Source: Paenibacillus aurantius (GTDB lineage: Bacteria; Bacillota; Bacilli; Paenibacillales; NBRC-103111). Taken from it: a stretch of 64,000 bases of DNA. This document shows, one piece after another, positions 60,528-64,000 of this stretch (the stretch's first letter is position 1; every line of letters starts with the position of its first letter). The notes below the pieces were generated by a model. The model was not told the DNA's origin. It searched no databases and saw only the letters and a program-made list of their open reading frames with translations. Position numbers and translations under genes: made by a program. Location: NCBI RefSeq assembly GCF_032268605.1, contig NZ_CP130318.1:5782501-5846500 (forward strand). Direction: 5' to 3'.

Positions 60528-60853
60528 TCTTCTTCCTCCTCTAATAACTGGTTTAAGCGCAGCAGATTCGCATTCCAGAACTGGCTGTAGAAACTTACCC
60601 AATCTTGGATTTCCCGGAGCGGCGCGGCGTTCAGCCGGAACCGCGTTTCTCTGCCGACCTTACGGTCTACGACCAGGCCGGCCTCTTTCAGAATGGTCAA
60701 ATGCTTGGATACCGCCGTGCGGCCCATCGGAAACTGTTCCGTCAGCTCATGGAGCGGGAGCTCCTTCGCCTCGGCCAACAGACGAATCAGCCGGCGCCTG
60801 GTCGGATCCGCAATCGCGTCAAATACATCCCGCAGCCGGTTGTTCTCGCTCAC
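60524..60853 (-). CDS. ArsR family regulator paired with an SRPBCC gene
   Basis: A 109-residue winged-helix regulator: LRDVFDAIADPTRRRLIRLLAEAKELPLHELTEQFPMGRTAVSKHLTILKEAGLV, the MGRTAVSKHL recognition helix being typical of the subgroup coupled to SRPBCC proteins. The frame is open upstream for 24 codons, but that part contains promoter and operator DNA; GTG at 60853 follows GGAGAGG. Several GGTGTC-containing inverted repeats around the promoter are likely its own binding sites. Confidence 0.92.
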   Translation of the reverse strand: MSENNRLRDVFDAIADPTRRRLIRLLAEAKELPLHELTEQFPMGRTAVSKHLTILKEAGLVVDRKVGRETRFRLNAAPLREIQDWVSFYSQFWNANLLRLNQLLEEEEE

Positions 60854-60907
60854 AACACCCTCTCCTATTTGTGTAACGTAAGTTTTAACAAAGATGTTTG
60901 AGTATTG

Positions 60908-60990
60908 GACACCATCTGGTGACACTTTTAGTATAGGACACCTTTCGGTGTCTTGTCAACAAGTTATGGCACAATTCTTTCCGCGGTGTC
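60908..60990 (-). promoter_or_regulatory. Promoter and GACACC-N4-GGTGTC operators of the ArsR-SRPBCC operon
   Basis: TTGACA (60954-60959), 18 bases and TATACT (60930-60935) on the minus strand. GACACC-TTTC-GGTGTC (60937-60952) is a perfect palindrome inside the spacer, GACACC-ATCT-GGTGAC (60908-60923) lies 29 bases away with one mismatch, and a further GGTGTC half-site is at 60985-60990. Confidence 0.8.
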
Positions 60991-61010
60991 TTATGTCCTA
61001 TTAAAACCAA

Positions 61011-61048
61011 GAAAAAGCCAGTAAGGTCCCTACAGGGAACCCACTGGC
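61011..61048 (-). terminator. Terminator of the SRPBCC gene at 61097
   Basis: GCCAGT and ACTGGC close a long hairpin with an inner GGTCCC/GGGAAC pairing (61017-61048); TTTTTC follows on the minus strand. Confidence 0.75.
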
Positions 61049-61096
61049 CGTGCCAAAATCATTTTCAATCCCCAACGGAACGGGAATGGCCTCTTC

Positions 61097-61549
61097 CTAC
61101 CAGCCAAAATCGAGCGTCTTGCCGGTTTCCACATAGGATTTGGCGTTGCTCAGAATCATGGGCCAGCTTTCTTTCGTGTTCTCGTAGGAAGGATGGCTGT
61201 CCGGCCACCGGTCGTTCACGAGCGTAAGCTTCGTGCAGCCACCAACCTCTTCCAAGGTCAGCGTCACCCGTGTCTCCAGCTCGGCATGATTCTCCCGGTA
61301 GGACGGTCCCGCATGCTCCGTATAGCTCATGATCCGCCCCGGCTCGAAGGCCAGCACCTCGCCATACACATGAACGGTCTCGTCCCCGTCATTCCCAGGC
61401 CCGACATACCGGTACGGAGCCCCCACCTCGAAGGTGGATTCGAGCCGGCAGCCAAAGAACAGCGCTTTGACTCCTTCCGGCGAAACGAAGGCTTCCCATA
61501 CCTTCTCAGGCTTAGCCCCGATATACATCACATACTTGAGATCTTCCAT
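61097..61549 (-). CDS. SRPBCC domain protein, second copy
   Basis: A 150-residue AHSA1-type protein: MEDLKYVMYIGAKPEKVWEAFVSPEGVKALFFGCRLES, VGAPYRYVG, and a central ELETRVTLTLEEVGGCTKLTLVND. It differs clearly from the protein at 60105. The start is the ATG at 61549 with GGAGG nine bases upstream. It is divergent from the AraC gene at 61705 with about 155 bases between and has no ArsR partner of its own; the neighbouring ArsR gene lies downstream beyond its terminator. Confidence 0.9.
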   Translation of the reverse strand: MEDLKYVMYIGAKPEKVWEAFVSPEGVKALFFGCRLESTFEVGAPYRYVGPGNDGDETVHVYGEVLAFEPGRIMSYTEHAGPSYRENHAELETRVTLTLEEVGGCTKLTLVNDRWPDSHPSYENTKESWPMILSNAKSYVETGKTLDFGW

Positions 61550-61704
61550 AATAGACAGCCTCCTCCGCAAAAATAAGCATCGGCTCTATCGAATGGGTCT
61601 TGCACATCCATCCTCCTGCCGCTAGTCTTTACTATAAAGCACCCCAGCCGCATTGGCTTGTAAAAACGCGACAAAAACAAACACCCGTTCGGGAGGGAAT
61701 CGTC

Positions 61705-62526
61705 TTGCAGCCTCTTAACCAACCGTCCGACAAAGGCATCCTGAAAGCCGAGGAAGGCTTTAAGCATTTTGCGCTGGCCCGGTTTGAGCCGGATGCGCGT
61801 CTCTCTTCTTTCCTCGAGCATTATTGGGTCGTCCGCTGGGATTTGCGGGGACAAGCCCCGTACCGGCAGACCATCCTTTCTTACCCGAACGTGAACTTGT
61901 CCTTTGAGCGGGAGAAGGGCGGAACGTTCGCGGGCCTCTACGGCATCCCGAAGGCCACCTATACGCGGCACCTGGAAGGAGAAGGGCAGGTCCTCGGGAT
62001 GAAATTCCGCCCGGGCGGCTTCTACCCGTTCTGGGAGAAGCCGGTCTCTCTGCTTACGGGCGAGATCGTCCCCTTGGAGGCGGTGTTCGGGGAGGAGGCA
62101 CGCGGGCTGGCCGAGCGCTTGTTTGCGCTCGACAGCGAGGAAGCCCGGGTCCGGGCCGCCGAGCAATTCCTGCTGGACCGCCTGCCGGCCGCGGACCCGG
62201 ACATGGAGCTCGTGCAGGCGGTCCTGCAGAGGGTCATCGAGAACCGGAGCATGGTGCGGGTCGAGGACATGGCGGCCGGCTTCGGGCTCAGCACGCGGTC
62301 GCTGCAGAGGCTGTTCCACCGGTACGTAGGGGTGACCCCGAAGTGGGTCATCCAGCGGTACCGGCTCCAGGAGGCGGCCGAGCTCATGGAGAAGGGAACC
62401 TCCCCGGACTGGGCTCGTTTGTCCCTCGACCTCGGGTATTACGACCAGGCCCATTTCAGCAAGGACTTCAAGGCCATGATCGGCAAATCCCCACAGGATT
62501 ATGTTAAGGAAGCCAGTTTTTCCTGA
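61705..62526 (+). CDS. AraC family regulator with DUF6597-type N-terminal domain
   Basis: A 273-residue regulator. The N-terminal domain (FKHFALARFEPDARLSSFLEHYWVVRWDL, about residues 20-150) is of the DUF6597/AraC_binding-like type and contains the GMKFRPGGFYPF motif. The AraC helix-turn-helix pair spans about 175-270 (VEDMAAGFGLSTRSLQRLFHRYVGVTPKWVIQRYRLQ). The frame is open 35 codons upstream without a ribosome site; TTG at 61705 has GGAGGG seven bases upstream. It is divergent from the SRPBCC gene at 61097, a plausible target. Confidence 0.88.
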   Translation: MQPLNQPSDKGILKAEEGFKHFALARFEPDARLSSFLEHYWVVRWDLRGQAPYRQTILSYPNVNLSFEREKGGTFAGLYGIPKATYTRHLEGEGQVLGMKFRPGGFYPFWEKPVSLLTGEIVPLEAVFGEEARGLAERLFALDSEEARVRAAEQFLLDRLPAADPDMELVQAVLQRVIENRSMVRVEDMAAGFGLSTRSLQRLFHRYVGVTPKWVIQRYRLQEAAELMEKGTSPDWARLSLDLGYYDQAHFSKDFKAMIGKSPQDYVKEASFS

Positions 62527-62529
62527 GGG

Positions 62530-63141
62530 TCAGTTCCCCTCCGCATGGCGCCGCAGGATTCGCAGACCATAATCACGCCCATACCGCGGAGAAAGAAGCC
62601 CCCACAGGCGGGCGTTGACAGCTTCGAGCTCCTTCATCTCGGCAGCCCCCCCGATATCCACCGGATCGAGGCCGATATCCCGTGCCAGACAGGCTGCCAC
62701 TTCCTTCGCCTCGGAATCCTCACCGCTCAGGAAAGCCGTCGCTTCCGCGGCTCCGAATTGCGGGTTGGCCAGCACCTCCCAGGGGAGAGTATGGAAAGCC
62801 CGGACCACCCGCGCTTTCGGAGCCAGCCGGATTACCTCGGAGTCAGCCGACAGGCCGTCGTACCGATTGGTGAGATTGATCAGGATTTTATCCTTGAGAT
62901 CCCCCGCCAACCCGAGGGTGCGCTCTACCTCTTCCGGCGGAACGGCCAGTACGAGGACATCCCCGAAGGAAGCGGCTTCCTGGACCGTTCCGGCCTTCGC
63001 CCGAGGTGCCGATTTCAGCAGGGAAAGGACTCTTTCGCTTTCCGGATCGCGGGAGCCGAACATGACGGCATGGCCGTGCTCCGCCCATTTTCTCCCCAAG
63101 GTTCCTCCCATCCGGCCTGATCCGATGATGGCAATCTTCAT
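62530..63141 (-). CDS. NADPH-dependent F420 reductase-like oxidoreductase
   Basis: A 203-residue Rossmann-fold protein: KIAIIGSGRMGGTLGRKWAEHGHAVMFGSRDP is the dinucleotide-binding motif of the F420:NADPH oxidoreductase family, followed by VLVLAVPPEEVE, INLTNRY, VVRAFHTLPWEVL and the C-terminal GGAAEMKELEAVNARLWG. In organisms lacking F420 such proteins are NADP-dependent reductases of unknown substrate. Its ATG overlaps the stop of the MerR gene (ATGA), so the two are coupled, and the MerR protein may control it. Confidence 0.88.
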   Translation of the reverse strand: MKIAIIGSGRMGGTLGRKWAEHGHAVMFGSRDPESERVLSLLKSAPRAKAGTVQEAASFGDVLVLAVPPEEVERTLGLAGDLKDKILINLTNRYDGLSADSEVIRLAPKARVVRAFHTLPWEVLANPQFGAAEATAFLSGEDSEAKEVAACLARDIGLDPVDIGGAAEMKELEAVNARLWGLLSPRYGRDYGLRILRRHAEGN

Positions 63142-63560
63142 AGGGATCCCTCTCTTTCTTCCTCTTGTTCGGTTGGTAATCGCTCTTCATAGAAGCGCAG
63201 CTTCTCTTTCGTTTGCTCGATGATCGTATTCATCTCTTCCCGCTGCTTCTCCATGCTCCGCAAATGCTTAGCCAAAATTCGGCTGCGGCTGCGTATCAAC
63301 CGAATCTCGTCCTCGCTCCATCCCGACCTGCGGTTGGCGAGACATTGACCTTCCTCCAGAAACTCCTTCATCTCCTCCAGAGAAAGTCCGGTCTTCTTAA
63401 GACAGTGCAGGGAGGCCAGCCGCTGAACTTGATGGGAGCTGTAGGAACGCACCCCGCCCGGCCCTCTTTCCGGAGACTCCACCAACCCGATCTTCTCGTA
63501 ATACCTCAAGGTGTCGGGGCTGAACCCCGTCATTTCCGCCGCCTGACGGATCGTATACAC
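63138..63560 (-). CDS. MerR family transcriptional regulator
   Basis: A 140-residue MerR regulator: YTIRQAAEMTGFSPDTLRYYEKIGLVESPERGPGGVRSYSSHQVQRL, then a dimerisation coiled coil (about 80-130). It lacks the metal-binding cysteine loop and resembles the AdhR/YyaN group that senses aldehydes. The start may be GTG at 63560 (GGAGG eight bases ahead, normal N-terminus MYTIRQ) or GTG at 63569. The only cysteines are two in the HCLKKTG and GQCLANR region. It overlaps the reductase gene by four bases. Confidence 0.9.
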   Translation of the reverse strand: MYTIRQAAEMTGFSPDTLRYYEKIGLVESPERGPGGVRSYSSHQVQRLASLHCLKKTGLSLEEMKEFLEEGQCLANRRSGWSEDEIRLIRSRSRILAKHLRSMEKQREEMNTIIEQTKEKLRFYEERLPTEQEEEREGSL

Positions 63561-63843
63561 CTTCCCCACCTCCTCTCCTTCCCAATGTAAACGCTGGAGT
63601 CCACTCCAAGTCAATCCCTGCAAAAAGAAAAAAAGGATGGCCTCAGCACTCTTCACAGGCTCATCCTACCTGCCTCTTACATGGAAAGCATGACACGTTT
63701 TCCCGGAAGGGCGCATAGTGGAGAGCTCCATAAAAGAAACAAAGCAAAAAGGCCGCAACCCCGCCTCCCGGCAGGAATCGCAGCCCTAATCCGCGTCCGG
63801 CGCGCTTACGCCGCCTGACTGTCTTTAAAGCTTTTAGCCGTTA

Positions 63844-64000
63844 TTACAGGGAGGACGGACCGGCCAGCCAGCTCGGACAGCCCTCGGCTAATTCTTGAAG
63901 CTCCTGAAAGCACACCCCGGCATGGTAGCCGTCGCAAACGGCATGATGGAACTGCACCGATACAGGCAGCCTAATCCGGTCGTCCTGCCTGCGGAACTGA
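63844..64000 (-). CDS. Chloramphenicol acetyltransferase family protein, C-terminal part (cut by the window edge)
   Basis: The last 52 codons of a gene that begins beyond the right edge. The frame reads RLPVSVQFHHAVCDGYHAGV, followed by FQELQELAEGCPSWL, and ends at TAA (63844-63846). HHAVCDGYH is the catalytic motif HHxxxDG of type A chloramphenicol acetyltransferases, with the general-base histidine, and the ending matches that family. It could be an intrinsic CatA-like resistance gene. It is on the minus strand, upstream of the MerR gene. Confidence 0.9.
   Translation of the reverse strand, partial: QFRRQDDRIRLPVSVQFHHAVCDGYHAGVCFQELQELAEGCPSWLAGPSSL

Overview
The window looks like the chromosome of a spore-forming, GC-rich Firmicute of the Paenibacillaceae (Paenibacillus or a close relative). 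The evidence is the Bacillus-type gene order dnaX-ybaB next to a large Bacillus-type SRP RNA, the block rpoE-pyrG-spo0F-fbaA-murA-rho-rpmE, the sporulation genes spo0F, yhcN and pbpG, consensus SigA promoters, strong AGGAGG ribosome binding sites, and typical Paenibacillus accessory genes (LplABC-type importer with a membrane AraC regulator, many AraC/TetR/ArsR/MerR regulators). I see no prophage, IS element, CRISPR array, tRNA or rRNA.

Region 1 (1-24.3 kb) is a conserved core, almost all on the minus strand. It is collinear with the Bacillus subtilis rpmE-rho-murAB-fbaA-spo0F-pyrG-rpoE and ywiB-speB-speE-pbpG-ywhD segments as I recall them, but glpX, the ywjH transaldolase, ywjG and argS are absent. 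A radical SAM gene, a cytoplasmic subtilisin-like protease, two regulators, a phosphodiester glycosidase and a threonine synthase-like gene have been added. RNA and control elements here are well preserved: the SRP RNA, a CTP-sensing attenuator before pyrG with its GGGC start site, a SigH-like promoter for spo0F, and SigG-type promoters before yhcN and pbpG. The yhcN promoter lies inside the rpmE terminator hairpin.

Region 2 (24.3-40.7 kb) is accessory: a methyltransferase, an HxlR regulator divergent from a haloalkane dehalogenase-like hydrolase, an M1 peptidase with a membrane protein, a TetR gene with a paired SMR exporter (yvdTSR-like), secreted lipoproteins, an NlpC/P60 cell wall hydrolase under a c-di-AMP (ydaO) riboswitch, a diguanylate cyclase paired with a membrane-anchored DUF4253 protein, an AraC-GyrI regulator and glutathione peroxidase.

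Region 3 (40.8-47.1 kb) is a complete LplABC-type carbohydrate importer (two permeases and a lipoprotein binding protein, no ATPase or glycosidase) with its membrane-bound AraC-type sensor. Both promoters carry cre-like sites.

Region 4 (47.3-64 kb) is dense in small regulators and detoxification or transport genes: TetR, WYL, AlkZ-like glycosylase, an epoxide hydrolase broken by an out-of-frame deletion, a ytrAB-like GntR/ABC operon, a CDF metal exporter, a DHA2-type drug exporter with TetR, ArsR/SRPBCC pairs, MerR-TipAS, AraC, MerR plus an F420-type reductase, and at the right edge the C-terminus of a chloramphenicol acetyltransferase. I found no convincing new multi-gene defence or biosynthetic system. 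The most original observations are regulatory: the nested rpmE terminator/yhcN SigG promoter, the riboswitch whose P1 stem contains the ribosome binding site, and the inverted repeat that brackets the promoter of the protease gene.
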